A DNA stretch of 64,000 bases from an uncultured Flavobacteriales bacterium (GCA_903945495.1 CAJAVU010000057.1:1-64000); one strand, 5' to 3'; positions 32,951-43,180 are shown, numbered from the stretch's first letter. Made by a program: numbers and translations. The notes: generated by a model not told the origin, from the letters alone.

Positions 32951-35018
32951 AATTTCCTTTAATCTCAAACTCAGTTCGACGATTTTGTTGTTTTCCATCG
33001 TCTGTGGCATTCGAAGCGATTGGTTTACTTGCTCCGTAACCTTTTGCAGTCATGCGATTTGCAGCAATTCCTTTCGTTGTTAAATACGCAACAACTGCTT
33101 CTGCACGACTTTGTGAAAGTGTTTCGTTTAATGTTGCTGAACCAGTGTTGTCCGTGTGACCTGAAATTTCAATTTTCAAAGTTGGCACATCTTTCATCAA
33201 TTTCACTAAACGATCTAACTCAGCATTCGATTCCGCACGCAAAGTAGATTTTCCTGTATCGAAGAAGATATTACGCAACGCAATTTTGCTACCAATGGCA
33301 ATGTTTTTCAATTCGATTACTTTGTTTACCAAGTTGTCAGCAGATCCCATCGGAATGTCGAAGTTTTCTGAGTGGAACAAGTATTTATCCGCTTTCACAG
33401 CAATACCGTAGTTTTTACCAGAAGCCAAAGTGATAATGAATTTTCCTGTTGCACTATTCGTAGTGAACGTTTCAATTACCTTTCCTGTTACGTTATCAGT
33501 GATTTCGATTTGTGCCTCAACTGGTTTTTTCGTCATTGCGTCAATCGTCATCCCTTTGAATACAGTGAAAGATTTTTTGTTCACGTCAACCGTTGCTTCC
33601 ACTTGTGCATCTTTCATCGGCATCGCAATTGATGACAATAAATAATCTTCAACATCTACCACTGGCGATTTTTCTGGACCCCAGAACGTTACTTTGTAAA
33701 TATCGTAACCACCTTTTCCACCAGCACGATTTGAAGAGATGTAAGCAAATTTACCATTCGCTGTAGAAGCGAAGAAGAAATCATCGTATGGCGTATTGAT
33801 AGGGTAACCCATGTTTACCGGTTTCGACCATTGTCCACCAACTTTTTTCGATACAAAAATGTCGTATCCTCCAATTGATTCATGACCTTCAGAAGCGATG
33901 TACATTGTTTCTCCATCGATGTGCAAGTAAATTGGTCCATCGTTGAATTTCGAATTTACCGTTGGAATCATTGTTGCCGCCATGTAGTCTTTTTGCAATT
34001 TACTTTGCATAGAACTGTACATAATGTCAAATCCATTTGCACGGCTGTCATTGTCGCGCATAAAGTAAATACTCCAACCATCATCACTGTACGTTCCGTA
34101 TTGTTCGTTCGCTTTAGTTGATGAAATTGCAAAATGAGCAGGTGTAGGGTTTGACCAATTTAAACCACTTAATTTCGATTCAAAAATGTCGTATTGACCA
34201 TTTACCAAACGGTGGAGTAACAACTTCGTTCCGTCATAATTCATACTGTTCGAAACATCGTCTCCGTCAGAATTGATTGGACCAGTGATTGCTTTTGGTG
34301 TTGACCATTTTCCGTCACTCAAACTTGCTGTATAAATGTCTTTGTCATAACCGCCAACTTCATTTGTAGCATGACCATTTGGACGATTCGATGTAAGAAT
34401 CAATTCAGATCCATCCGTTGTAATAGAAGGAGAAATTTCATCAAATTCAGAATTCAATGTTGGCACATTATCAACCCAAGCGCGAATTGGAGCTGCTTTT
34501 GCCGTTTTTGCCAATTTACATTCGTTCTTACGTTGTGAAACAAACTTTGTGAAGTTATCTGCTTTCTTGTAATTTGTTTCGAACGCTACGTATGCATTTG
34601 TTGCATCATCAAATTTTTCTTCTAACTGATACGCATAACCAAGGTAGTAATTTATAAATGGATCACACGCAGGATCAAGTGTATTGGCTTTTTTGAAGTA
34701 TTCAATACATTTTGTTGGATCTGTTGAGTAAGCGTAACAAACGCCTAATTTAAAATTCAAATGGCCATTGTTTGGATTGAATTTTTGAGCTACTAAATAT
34801 TCTTTTAGCGCTTTTTGGAAATTAAATCCAGGACTTTGAACTAGAAAAACTGCTTCATTTCCAAGTGTAAGAAATTCATCTCCTTTTTTTATTGCCTCTT
34901 CAGCTTTTTTCAATCCTTCTTTATCGTCTTTGAAGTTAGCCGCTTTGAATTCAACATTTTGAGCGAATGATAGCAGAGAGAAAAACGCCACAAACGCTGA
35001 TAATAGATACTTTTTCAT
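32949..35018 (-). CDS. PorE-like protein: TPR, beta-propeller, CRD and OmpA domains
   Basis: 689 residues with a cleavable signal (ends SFAQ, about 19). The order is TPR repeats (about 35-165), a PD40/WD40-like propeller (about 185-455; PSITTDGSELILTSNRP, GGYDIFVSKKVGGQW, KFAYISSNRAGGKGGYDIY), a carboxypeptidase-regulatory-like domain (about 490-570) and an OmpA domain (about 580-689; FFDTGKSTLRAES, SGHTDNTGSATLNE, NRRTEFEIKG). This is the domain order of PorE, the T9SS protein that ties the secretion machinery to peptidoglycan. PorE of Porphyromonas is a lipoprotein; no lipobox is seen here, so it may be a paralogue. A TPR protein lies 11 bases upstream. Confidence 0.85.
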   Translation of the reverse strand: MKKYLLSAFVAFFSLLSFAQNVEFKAANFKDDKEGLKKAEEAIKKGDEFLTLGNEAVFLVQSPGFNFQKALKEYLVAQKFNPNNGHLNFKLGVCYAYSTDPTKCIEYFKKANTLDPACDPFINYYLGYAYQLEEKFDDATNAYVAFETNYKKADNFTKFVSQRKNECKLAKTAKAAPIRAWVDNVPTLNSEFDEISPSITTDGSELILTSNRPNGHATNEVGGYDKDIYTASLSDGKWSTPKAITGPINSDGDDVSNSMNYDGTKLLLHRLVNGQYDIFESKLSGLNWSNPTPAHFAISSTKANEQYGTYSDDGWSIYFMRDNDSRANGFDIMYSSMQSKLQKDYMAATMIPTVNSKFNDGPIYLHIDGETMYIASEGHESIGGYDIFVSKKVGGQWSKPVNMGYPINTPYDDFFFASTANGKFAYISSNRAGGKGGYDIYKVTFWGPEKSPVVDVEDYLLSSIAMPMKDAQVEATVDVNKKSFTVFKGMTIDAMTKKPVEAQIEITDNVTGKVIETFTTNSATGKFIITLASGKNYGIAVKADKYLFHSENFDIPMGSADNLVNKVIELKNIAIGSKIALRNIFFDTGKSTLRAESNAELDRLVKLMKDVPTLKIEISGHTDNTGSATLNETLSQSRAEAVVAYLTTKGIAANRMTAKGYGASKPIASNATDDGKQQNRRTEFEIKGN

Positions 35019-35029
35019 GGTTTTTTCTT

Positions 35030-36130
35030 TTATTCGTTACAATTGCTTGAATAGTAATTTTTTCCTAATTCAGCACCCAATTCTTTTGCTTTGTGCCAAT
35101 CTTCACAAGCGCCTTCCATGTCGCGATTCATTTCTTTTGCATTCGCACGATTTACATACGCATTCGCATAATTTGGATCTAAAGAAATTGCTTTGTTCGC
35201 GTATTCAAGTGCTTTTTTATAATCCTTTTGTTTGAAATAAATGGCACTTAAATTTGATGTTGCAGGAGCATATTTTGGATTGATTTCCAATGCTTTTTCA
35301 AAGTCTTTTTTCGCATCGTCCATATGATTTTGGTCCATTTGAACTGCGCCACGATTGTTATAGGCCATATAGAATTTAGCATCCACAGAAATTGCACGAT
35401 TGAACGCAGCAATTGCACCAACGTAATCTTTTGTTTTACGTTTTGTCGTACCTATGTTGTTCAAGGCAAATGCCATTTTAGGGTTTTTCTTTACTGCTTC
35501 CTCGTAATCAGCAACAGCTTTCGGGTAATTGCCTAACATGCGGTAACAACTTCCACGATCGTTATACGCAAAGGCAAAATTTGGATCTAACTCAATTGTT
35601 TTCGTGAAGTGCTTAATTCCACCATTGTAATCTTGTTGAAGAAAACGCAACGTTCCATAATTGTAATAAGCTTTCGCATTTTTAGGATCAATTTGAATTG
35701 ATTTTTCGTAGTCTTTTTCAGCTTTCAAATAATCATTCATTCCTTGAAAAGCACGACCACGTTGGAAATACGCTTTTGAATAATTTGGATCTTTTTCAAT
35801 CAAGGTATTCAATGTTTTAGCCGCATCAGCATATTTTTCCGCTTCATTTTCCGCTACACCTTTGTTGTAATAGGCTGCAGTGAAGTTCGGGTCAAAACCA
35901 ATTGAATTAGAAAATTCCTTGATTGCTTCTGTGTAGCTTTTTGCAGTAAAAAGTTGAATTCCTTTGTTATAGGCTTCTTGACTTTTTGCAACAGCTTCAT
36001 TTTGAAGATTTAAGGCTTTAATAGAATCACGGTAAGCTAGTTCAGCTGGTGTGAGTTCTTCAATCTGTGCATAGGAGTTTATTCCAAAAGCCAGGCACAG
36101 CTTTAGCAATAGCAGATACTTTTTTTTCAC
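35030..36130 (-). CDS. Secreted/periplasmic TPR protein
   Basis: 366 residues starting at a GTG; a signal peptide ends NSYAQ (about 22). About nine TPR units fill residues 45-355, recognisable by repeated DPNFxxAYYNxG, LGNYPKAVADYEEAV, PKYAPATSNLSAIYFKQ and DPNYANAYVNRAN. TPR scaffolds mediate protein contacts; together with the following PorE-like gene it may form part of a periplasmic complex. The GTG is chosen because no ATG is available before the signal peptide; a TATCTTGG box lies 24 bases upstream. Confidence 0.85.
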   Translation of the reverse strand: MKKKYLLLLKLCLAFGINSYAQIEELTPAELAYRDSIKALNLQNEAVAKSQEAYNKGIQLFTAKSYTEAIKEFSNSIGFDPNFTAAYYNKGVAENEAEKYADAAKTLNTLIEKDPNYSKAYFQRGRAFQGMNDYLKAEKDYEKSIQIDPKNAKAYYNYGTLRFLQQDYNGGIKHFTKTIELDPNFAFAYNDRGSCYRMLGNYPKAVADYEEAVKKNPKMAFALNNIGTTKRKTKDYVGAIAAFNRAISVDAKFYMAYNNRGAVQMDQNHMDDAKKDFEKALEINPKYAPATSNLSAIYFKQKDYKKALEYANKAISLDPNYANAYVNRANAKEMNRDMEGACEDWHKAKELGAELGKNYYSSNCNE

Positions 36131-36213
36131 GTCGTTTTACTTTATTTAGGAACTCCAAGATACAAACATTCGAAATGTGATGGGAAATTAGTTTTCAACA
36201 ATGGCAAAAATGT

Positions 36214-36221
36214 TAACTTTA
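36214..36221 (+). promoter_or_regulatory. -7-like element (TAACTTTA) upstream of the thiolase
   Basis: TAnnTTTA, one base from consensus, 18 bases before the ATG at 36240. A longer thiolase reading from 36201 would place this box inside the gene. Confidence 0.4.
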
Positions 36222-36239
36222 AACCTTCAAAATAATTGT

Positions 36240-37448
36240 ATGTCAAAAGAAGTATATATTGTCGATGGTGTGCGCACCGCAATTGGTAGTTTTGGTGGAA
36301 CACTTTCAGGCGTTCGAGCTGATGATTTAGCAGCACATGTGATTAAATCACTGATGGAAAAAAACAGTTCATTGGACCCGAATTTGGTGGAAGATGTCAT
36401 TTTTGGTTGTGCAAATCAAGCAGGTGAAGACAATCGAAATGTGGCTCGCATGGCAGGTTTATTGGCTGGTTTACCTGTACAATCAGGTGGAGAAACGGTA
36501 AATCGCTTATGTGCTTCTGGAATGGCTGCAACAATTAATGCGGCACGCGCAATTAAAGATGGTGCTGGTGACATTTATATCGCTGGTGGAGTAGAGCACA
36601 TGACACGCGGACCTTGGGTTATTTCTAAAACATCATCGGCTTTCGGTCGTGACGCACAAATGTTTGATTCTTCATTCGGATGGCGTTTCATTAATCCTAA
36701 AATGGAAGATATTTACGGCGTTGATTCAATGGGTACTACTGCTGAAAATTTAGCTGAAATGTATAGTATTAGTCGCGAAGATCAAGATGCATTTGCACTT
36801 TGGTCACAACAAAAAGCGGCAAAAGCGTTCGCATCAGGACGTTTTAACGAAGAGATTGTTGCGGTATCAATTCCACAACGTAAAAAGGATCCAATCATCT
36901 TTCAACAAGACGAATTTGCACGTCCAGAAACGAGCATTGAAAGTTTAGCAGGATTGCGTCCAGCCTTCAAAAAAGATGGTTCAGTAACCGCAGGAAATGC
37001 TTCTGGATTAAATGATGGAGCTGCAGCTTTGTTAATTGCTTCTGAAGATGCTATAAAGCAACATGGATTAAAACCATTGGCGCGCATTGTTAGTGCCGCT
37101 GTTGCTGGTTGTGAGCCACGAATCATGGGGATTGGACCGGTACACGCTTCGAGAAAAGCATTGGATCGCGCAGGATTGACCTTGGATCAAATGGATATTT
37201 TAGAGTTGAATGAAGCATTCGCAGCACAAGTGTTGGCGTGTACACGTGAATTAGGTTTAGCTGATAACGATCCGCGCATCAATCCAAATGGAGGAGCAAT
37301 TGCTTTAGGTCATCCACTTGGAATGTCAGGAGCACGTATTCTGCATTCAGCAGCAATCGAACTTCAAAAAACAAATAAACGTTACGCTTTGGTAACAATG
37401 TGTATTGGTGTTGGACAAGGTTATGCAACAATTATTGAGCGTGCATAA
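36240..37448 (+). CDS. Thiolase, 3-oxoadipyl-CoA/acetyl-CoA acyltransferase (PaaJ/PcaF-like)
   Basis: From ATG 36240 the protein has 402 residues. It follows PaaJ closely in length and motifs: [20 protein letters not shown] at the start, [20 protein letters not shown], the nucleophile cysteine in VNRLCASGM (about 90), [10 protein letters not shown], the histidine in [19 protein letters not shown] and the second cysteine in MCIGVGQG. It would cleave 3-oxoadipyl-CoA to succinyl-CoA and acetyl-CoA, or act as a general thiolase in fatty-acid degradation. No aromatic-degradation genes flank it, so the physiological substrate is open. Confidence 0.87.
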   Translation: MSKEVYIVDGVRTAIGSFGGTLSGVRADDLAAHVIKSLMEKNSSLDPNLVEDVIFGCANQAGEDNRNVARMAGLLAGLPVQSGGETVNRLCASGMAATINAARAIKDGAGDIYIAGGVEHMTRGPWVISKTSSAFGRDAQMFDSSFGWRFINPKMEDIYGVDSMGTTAENLAEMYSISREDQDAFALWSQQKAAKAFASGRFNEEIVAVSIPQRKKDPIIFQQDEFARPETSIESLAGLRPAFKKDGSVTAGNASGLNDGAAALLIASEDAIKQHGLKPLARIVSAAVAGCEPRIMGIGPVHASRKALDRAGLTLDQMDILELNEAFAAQVLACTRELGLADNDPRINPNGGAIALGHPLGMSGARILHSAAIELQKTNKRYALVTMCIGVGQGYATIIERA

Positions 37449-37484
37449 ACCCAACCAAACCAAATCTAAATCCGTTATAGAACT

Positions 37485-39071
37485 GTGAAATTGAAAACTG
37501 GCTTATTGTTACTTCCATTGCTTGCATTTTTTTCTTGTAGAAAAGAAAAGGCAACATGGGATTCGGATTGGGTTGCTCCCTTGGTGAGTGACACGCTTTC
37601 ATTGAAGGATTATGTAAATGACTCTACTATTGTTGAAAGTGGTGGAGTTTATAATTTGGATTTAACGCGCACCATTGCAGATTTTGGAATTGAAGATTTA
37701 ATTGAAATTCCTGATACAACAATTAGTCAAACCTACTCAATCGTCGTTTCGAGTTTATCGATTCCTCCAGGTACAAGTATTGTGAATCAAATTGAAGAAC
37801 ATACAATTGATTTAGCGCCAATTGAATTAAAGAAAATTCGTATTAGCCAAGGTTCTATTAAATTGAAAATCTATAATCCAGTTGCTTCAAAAGTATATTT
37901 CACAGTGCAATTGCCTGGTGTAACACAAAATGGTATCACATTTGAACAAAATTATTTCGCCCCTGCGGCTGTTGGTTCGACGCCGGGTAGTGTTGAAGCG
38001 AATTTGAACATTTCGGGTTATGATATTGATTTAACCGGAGTTTCGGGGGGAGAAGTAAATGTGCTTCAGTCCAAATTGGTGATCAATACGGATCCTTTAG
38101 GGGCAAATGTTACTGTTACCAACCAACACGTATTTAAAGTCGATGCGGAATTTAAAAATGTGAAAATTGATTATGCGAAAGGCTATTTTGGCAATAAGGT
38201 TTTTACAGATACAACAACCTACACGATTGATTTATTGAATGGTTTAACAGCTGGTTCAATTGATATTCCTTCTAGTGCCATTCAATTGTTAATCACAAAT
38301 GGAATGAAAGTCGAAGGACGAGCAACTCTGACAAAACTTTCAAATACAAATACATTTGGTTCTACAGTTAATTTATCAAGTTCATTGATTGGTAATCCAG
38401 TTTACATGGAATCGGCAACAGGAAGTGCATGGTCGTACATTCCTTCTTCGCAGACCATTTCCTTGAATGGAACAAATAGTAATTTGGAAAGCTATATTGA
38501 AAACCTTGGTAACAAACATACTGTTGGTTATAAAGTCGAATTGAATCCGTGGGGAAATACTTCAGGAGGTTTCAATGAAATTTATTCGACTAGTCGCTTA
38601 AAAGTGAAATTGAAAGCACAAATGCCAATGGCAATCGGAGCAGATGGTTTGACTTTACGCGATACGTTTGATTTGGATATAACTCAAGATATAGAGAAAT
38701 CGCACATTGAATCTGGAAGGTTAATCTTAAGTGCCTCCAATGCTTTTCCAATGAGTAGTTCAGTCAAAATATATCTCTTGGATGCAAACGGATCAACTTT
38801 GCACATTGTGAATGGAAGTTCACCAATTGAATCAAGTTTATATGGTTCTGTCGATCCAAAAGATGGCATGTTAAAGACCAATTCAGAAGTGAATTTTGTT
38901 CTTCCTGAAAATGTATTAGCCGATTTAGCTTTGATTAAAAATATTGCTGTGGAAACGACATTCAATACGCCAAATCCAGCGACAACCTTGAACGAACAAC
39001 AAGCGATTCCAGTTGGAGCATTTATCGCCGTGAAATTGAAGTCGAAGTTTGTAATTAAAGCAATTATCTGA
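37485..39071 (+). CDS. Large lipoprotein of unknown function
   Basis: 528 residues from a GTG start. The lipobox FFSC (near residue 18) predicts a lipoprotein. The remainder is beta-rich, with repeated long strands (GSIKLKIYNPVASKVYFTVQ, VNVLQSKLVINTDPLGANVT) and no catalytic motif; no family recognised. It lies 36 bases after the thiolase and its stop overlaps the ATG of a DUF5723 barrel gene (TGATG), so it is translated together with the barrel and probably works at the outer membrane with it. Confidence 0.72.
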   Translation: MKLKTGLLLLPLLAFFSCRKEKATWDSDWVAPLVSDTLSLKDYVNDSTIVESGGVYNLDLTRTIADFGIEDLIEIPDTTISQTYSIVVSSLSIPPGTSIVNQIEEHTIDLAPIELKKIRISQGSIKLKIYNPVASKVYFTVQLPGVTQNGITFEQNYFAPAAVGSTPGSVEANLNISGYDIDLTGVSGGEVNVLQSKLVINTDPLGANVTVTNQHVFKVDAEFKNVKIDYAKGYFGNKVFTDTTTYTIDLLNGLTAGSIDIPSSAIQLLITNGMKVEGRATLTKLSNTNTFGSTVNLSSSLIGNPVYMESATGSAWSYIPSSQTISLNGTNSNLESYIENLGNKHTVGYKVELNPWGNTSGGFNEIYSTSRLKVKLKAQMPMAIGADGLTLRDTFDLDITQDIEKSHIESGRLILSASNAFPMSSSVKIYLLDANGSTLHIVNGSSPIESSLYGSVDPKDGMLKTNSEVNFVLPENVLADLALIKNIAVETTFNTPNPATTLNEQQAIPVGAFIAVKLKSKFVIKAII

Positions 39072-40300
39072 TGAAAAATAGTCTTCTTTTAGTTGCTTCG
39101 GTACTAATTTCACTTATGGGGAAAGCTCAAAACGTACTTCCGATTCAATACGACACTTCGCTGTACAAACAAGAATTTATTTTAAGTGGAAACATGGATT
39201 ATTCGGCAAGTTCAATCCTCAATTCCATGTCTTCCAAACTCATATTTGGTGGTGAAATTAATGACGAAATAAAAAACAACTCTTTTGATCAGCACAAAGG
39301 AATCAATCGCTTTGGAATTGATGCTTCTGCTGAATTTGAATACCGTAACATGAATGTGAATCTGTTCAAAAATGAAAAATATGGATTCGTTGTCAAGGCA
39401 GGATATTACAATTACGCATCTGCGATTTATGCAAAGGATTTATTTGGCTTGACGTTTTTTGGAAATGAACGCTATTTAGGAGGCGATGCGGATTTTTCTG
39501 GAAGTAAATTTTCAGCAATTACTTTTCAAAAGATTGGTTTTGGTGTAATTGATAAAAAATCAAAAAGTTCGCTTTCCTTGAATTATTATAATTTTTCGAA
39601 TTATGCAGAAGGTTTCATCAACGATGGGTATTTATATCAATCCGAAAGCGGTGATTCTGTCAGTTTGACCTTAGATGGACAGTTTGATTTTGCTGGTTCT
39701 TCTTCATTTATGAAAGGATATGGTGTTGGACTAGATGTTGATTATCGTTTCGCAGTGACAATCAATCAAGAGAAATCAGCCATTATTCAATTGCAAGCTA
39801 AAAACATTGGATTTGCCCAAATGACGTCTAAACTTACGCGTTATAAAGTGGATACGCTTTTAACATTTGAAGGATTTACGTTTGATCAGCTTATTGGCAA
39901 TTCGAATGTCTTGGACAATGGAACAAGCATTTTGGATACATTGGGAATTGACTCATTATCTGTAACAAAGTTTCGTATTTTACCTGGTTATATCCAAGTC
40001 GGTAAAATAGTTGATGAATCAAGTCAGCAGCGTTTACAAGGATTTTTTGGTGTTCGTTTGTATACAATTTCAACCTACGCGCCTTTGGTTTTTGGAGGAG
40101 CGCATGTAAGAGCAAATTCATGGTTGTCATTCGGCGTAAATGCTAGTTACGGTGGGTTCACTCGGTTTAGAACCGGGTTGTATGCACAAAGTTCATTCAA
40201 AAACATGACAATTGCATTGGCTTCAGAAGATGTTGTTGGACTAGTTTCAAATCAGGGAAAAGGAAAATCGGTTATTCTTCGTTTAAGATATAAAATATGA
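39071..40300 (+). CDS. DUF5723 outer-membrane barrel protein
   Basis: 409 residues. The signal peptide ends GKAQ (about 19). The mature part matches DUF5723: a long loop, then regular barrel strands (AEFEYRNMNVNLFKNEKYGF, SLSLNYYNFSNYAEGF, YGVGLDVDYRFAVTIN) and a C-terminal strand VILRLRYKI. Members resemble PorV/PorP-type barrels, but no transport activity is documented that I know of. It is coupled to both neighbours, a lipoprotein upstream and a T9SS cargo downstream (ATGA overlap). Confidence 0.83.
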   Translation: MKNSLLLVASVLISLMGKAQNVLPIQYDTSLYKQEFILSGNMDYSASSILNSMSSKLIFGGEINDEIKNNSFDQHKGINRFGIDASAEFEYRNMNVNLFKNEKYGFVVKAGYYNYASAIYAKDLFGLTFFGNERYLGGDADFSGSKFSAITFQKIGFGVIDKKSKSSLSLNYYNFSNYAEGFINDGYLYQSESGDSVSLTLDGQFDFAGSSSFMKGYGVGLDVDYRFAVTINQEKSAIIQLQAKNIGFAQMTSKLTRYKVDTLLTFEGFTFDQLIGNSNVLDNGTSILDTLGIDSLSVTKFRILPGYIQVGKIVDESSQQRLQGFFGVRLYTISTYAPLVFGGAHVRANSWLSFGVNASYGGFTRFRTGLYAQSSFKNMTIALASEDVVGLVSNQGKGKSVILRLRYKI

Positions 40301-41766
40301 GAAAGTTAGTTATAGTTCTTATTGTTTTGTTGCTGAATGCTTTCGTTGGATTCGGACAAGTGAAGTTTTTCAAAATCTACACAAACGACGGGTATGATTA
40401 TGGCGAGGGTGTTGTTCAGTTGAATGATAGTTCGTACTTAGTAACCGGAAGTTCAAGTAGTTTTAGCGATTCTCCAGCTCAAGCGTTTTTATTGAAATTG
40501 GACAAACACGGCGATTATGTTTGGTCGCGTAATTACGGCGGAACAGAAAGTGATTGGGGGAGACGAGTATTAAATTGGAATGATAGTATTTTCTACATCA
40601 CGGGCTATTCAAACTCATTGGGAGCAGGTTCTTACAATGCATATTTGGTAAAGACAGATGAGGATGGCAATGAACTTGTTCAAAAACATTACAATCATCC
40701 TGGTTGGGACAAAGTGAATGATGCACTTTTTACTGCTGATTCAATGATTTACATGGTTGGTGAAACAACAGGGACAGCGAATGGTGACCAAAATTATTAC
40801 ATAATTAAAACGGATAATAACGGCGATACTTTGTGGACGCGAAACTTTGGTTCTGCGGGCGAAGATGGATTACAATCGATTCACCAGTTTGACGCAAATA
40901 CCTTTTACGCTGTAGGGCATAAATACAATGTTGATTCTACCTATTCGAAAGGTGTGTTAGTGAAATTTGATAAAGACGGTAATGTATTACTTGAAAAAGA
41001 ATTTGGACCAAATGGCTCATATCATCTCTATGATTTCTATTTCCGTTTTGGGACTATTTATGCTGTTGGAAAGCGTCAATTACCGCAATCAGATGAAATT
41101 GATGAATACCGTGTGCAAATGAGCTATGCAGGCGCGGTATTATGGGAAGCAAGTGATCAATCTTCAGGTACAACCATTTACGACCATGTAATGCCATATG
41201 GAACCGGTGGTAAAGTGTTTTTATCCTCGTTTCACAATGATGAATTGTCCGCCTCAAGTAGTTTTGATGCGGATATTACACGTTTTTATGACAATCTTAT
41301 ATGGGATGCCGCTTTCTGTTCAGTTGGATTTCCTGGTGAAGATAGAAATGAAGAACTTGCATTGACAAATGATGAAGGCGTTGTTGTTGTTGGTTACATG
41401 ACGATGCCAGGAATGGGTGGAAGTAGTGTGTTCGTCTACAAAGTTGGTCCAAATGCAGATTTTCCGATAATAAACTTAAACGATATTTCAAGTAATGAAA
41501 TATATGATTTAGTGAACATTGATGAGGAAAATAGCGATTTTGTTGACTTTACTGTATTTCCAAATCCAACTTCTGGTCTGGTACAGTTTAAATCTAACCA
41601 CGAACGAGCAATTCAATTAATCGATTTAAATGGAAGAATGTTAGGAGAATATCATATTGAAAACGGCTCAGCGGTTGATGTTTCTTCCTTCACAAAAGGA
41701 ATGTATTACCTCCGTGTTGTTCAAGAAAACAAAGTAGTGAAATCAATTAAATTGTGTGTTTACTAA
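40297..41766 (+). CDS. Secreted beta-propeller protein with T9SS type A signal
   Basis: 489 residues with a signal peptide ending GFGQ (about 21). The body consists of propeller blades with the delta-60/SBBP-like pattern AFLLKLDKHGDYVWSRNYGG, AYLVKTDEDGNELVQKHY and YYIIKTDNNGDTLWTRNFGS (about 65-190), continuing less regularly to about 390. The type A T9SS signal begins FPNPTSGLVQF and ends with FTKGMYYLRVVQ. It is the third gene of an overlapping trio with the DUF5723 barrel. Its stop abuts the stop of the GT39 gene on the other strand. Confidence 0.86.
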   Translation: MRKLVIVLIVLLLNAFVGFGQVKFFKIYTNDGYDYGEGVVQLNDSSYLVTGSSSSFSDSPAQAFLLKLDKHGDYVWSRNYGGTESDWGRRVLNWNDSIFYITGYSNSLGAGSYNAYLVKTDEDGNELVQKHYNHPGWDKVNDALFTADSMIYMVGETTGTANGDQNYYIIKTDNNGDTLWTRNFGSAGEDGLQSIHQFDANTFYAVGHKYNVDSTYSKGVLVKFDKDGNVLLEKEFGPNGSYHLYDFYFRFGTIYAVGKRQLPQSDEIDEYRVQMSYAGAVLWEASDQSSGTTIYDHVMPYGTGGKVFLSSFHNDELSASSSFDADITRFYDNLIWDAAFCSVGFPGEDRNEELALTNDEGVVVVGYMTMPGMGGSSVFVYKVGPNADFPIINLNDISSNEIYDLVNIDEENSDFVDFTVFPNPTSGLVQFKSNHERAIQLIDLNGRMLGEYHIENGSAVDVSSFTKGMYYLRVVQENKVVKSIKLCVY

Positions 41767-43179
41767 CTAGTTCGTAAAGAGATAAACTGTAAAATTTCCT
41801 TTGAATTGTTGTGCTTTTATTAAGGTGTAACCATATAATAAAAAACTTTTCTTAACTTTTTGATTGGCTTGAAGAAATTGAAAATCTGCATCCACAACAG
41901 CAATGGTTCCTTTTAGATTTAATTCTTTTACTTTTTGTACATCCATCAATGGATAGATATGATTGGCTTTCAATTTATTACGAAAATCAATGTCTTTAAA
42001 TAAGTTTTGATTGTAGTAATATAAAAAGTGAATGTCGTAATATTCTGGGAAAATCACGATGTTATTCACCTTGTTTTTCTTGACAAATGCGACGATCTGA
42101 TCTGTTTCACGATTGTTTTCAGGAGTGTAATCGAAATATACGATAAATGCGATTAAAATGCTCGACAAGGCGTAAATTGAGAAGCGTTCAATTGAAAGAA
42201 AAAAATAGCTTAAACCGATGAAAAGAGGCAGTGTTAAAAAGAACAAATAACGGTCGTAATAGACTTCCGCAATTTGAAAACGAGATAGCATAAAGGCCGC
42301 TAAAAACGGTAGGATAAATAAAGAACTCAGGGTAAAATAGATTCTCCCTGATCCTTGACGATTATTTTTAGATTGAGTGAAATGCGTCAGTAGGTATAGA
42401 ACGCCGAGCAAAAGCACGATAGCAAATACCCATTTGTTGTTCAAAAATTTATTGAGAAATCCATACAACTCTGTGTAGTTTGCTTGTGTGAGCCAAGTCC
42501 CTGCTTTTGTGACATTGCTTACGCGCCCAGCGAAAGTGGAAGCCCAAGGAAGTAAACCAACTATCACGATGCCTGCTGTAATTAGCAAGTTTTTCAAATT
42601 GTAAGAACGAATGAATGCTACTAAAAGGAAGCCTTCAGAAAGGAAAATTAGCAAAGAAATGTAATGCGTGTAAAACAATGCTACATTGACAATTCCAAGT
42701 GATAAAAAGGTTTTCCAAGTATTTTCTGTTGGTGTTAAAATGAGTTTTAACAGAAGATAAATGAGAATTGAATATTCAAAAACTAGAAGGGAATAGGTGC
42801 GTGCCTCAAGACCGTAATAGTGATGAAAATCTGAAAAAATGAAGAACAGACAGGTGAAAATCGCGACGTTTTGTGAAAAGAACTTCAGTCCAATTTTAAA
42901 CAATACAACTACAGTTAATACTGAAAAGATCAATGACATCGAACGAACTGCAAATGGTGAAATTCCGAATGCTTGTTCCCAGAAATGCAACAACAAAAAA
43001 TGGAGTGGAGGATTGTTTTCGTTTTTGAAAATCCCAAACAAGTCTCCAAAGTTGTTTTGTGCATGGAAAATGGAAAAGGGTTCATCTAAATCAACGGAAT
43101 GATGGGTAATAAATAGAAGTCCAATGCTAATTTTAATTAACACTACTATTCCTAAAATCCATCTCGCTTGATTTGTCAT
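41767..43179 (-). CDS. Membrane glycosyltransferase family 39 protein
   Basis: From the ATG at 43179 the protein has 470 residues. Roughly eleven membrane segments are visible. The first periplasmic loop has SVDLDEPFSIFHAQ, with the acidic DE pair expected for polyprenyl-phosphate-sugar-dependent GT-C enzymes, then NENNPPLHFLLLHFW, a GT39 hallmark. A soluble C-terminal part (about 375-470) follows. It would transfer sugars to lipid, glycan or protein at the periplasmic face. A longer reading from 43239 overlaps kdsC; the stop of kdsC and this ATG are one base apart (TAAAATG), so coupling is likely. Confidence 0.85.
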   Translation of the reverse strand: MTNQARWILGIVVLIKISIGLLFITHHSVDLDEPFSIFHAQNNFGDLFGIFKNENNPPLHFLLLHFWEQAFGISPFAVRSMSLIFSVLTVVVLFKIGLKFFSQNVAIFTCLFFIFSDFHHYYGLEARTYSLLVFEYSILIYLLLKLILTPTENTWKTFLSLGIVNVALFYTHYISLLIFLSEGFLLVAFIRSYNLKNLLITAGIVIVGLLPWASTFAGRVSNVTKAGTWLTQANYTELYGFLNKFLNNKWVFAIVLLLGVLYLLTHFTQSKNNRQGSGRIYFTLSSLFILPFLAAFMLSRFQIAEVYYDRYLFFLTLPLFIGLSYFFLSIERFSIYALSSILIAFIVYFDYTPENNRETDQIVAFVKKNKVNNIVIFPEYYDIHFLYYYNQNLFKDIDFRNKLKANHIYPLMDVQKVKELNLKGTIAVVDADFQFLQANQKVKKSFLLYGYTLIKAQQFKGNFTVYLFTN

Positions 43180-43180
43180 T

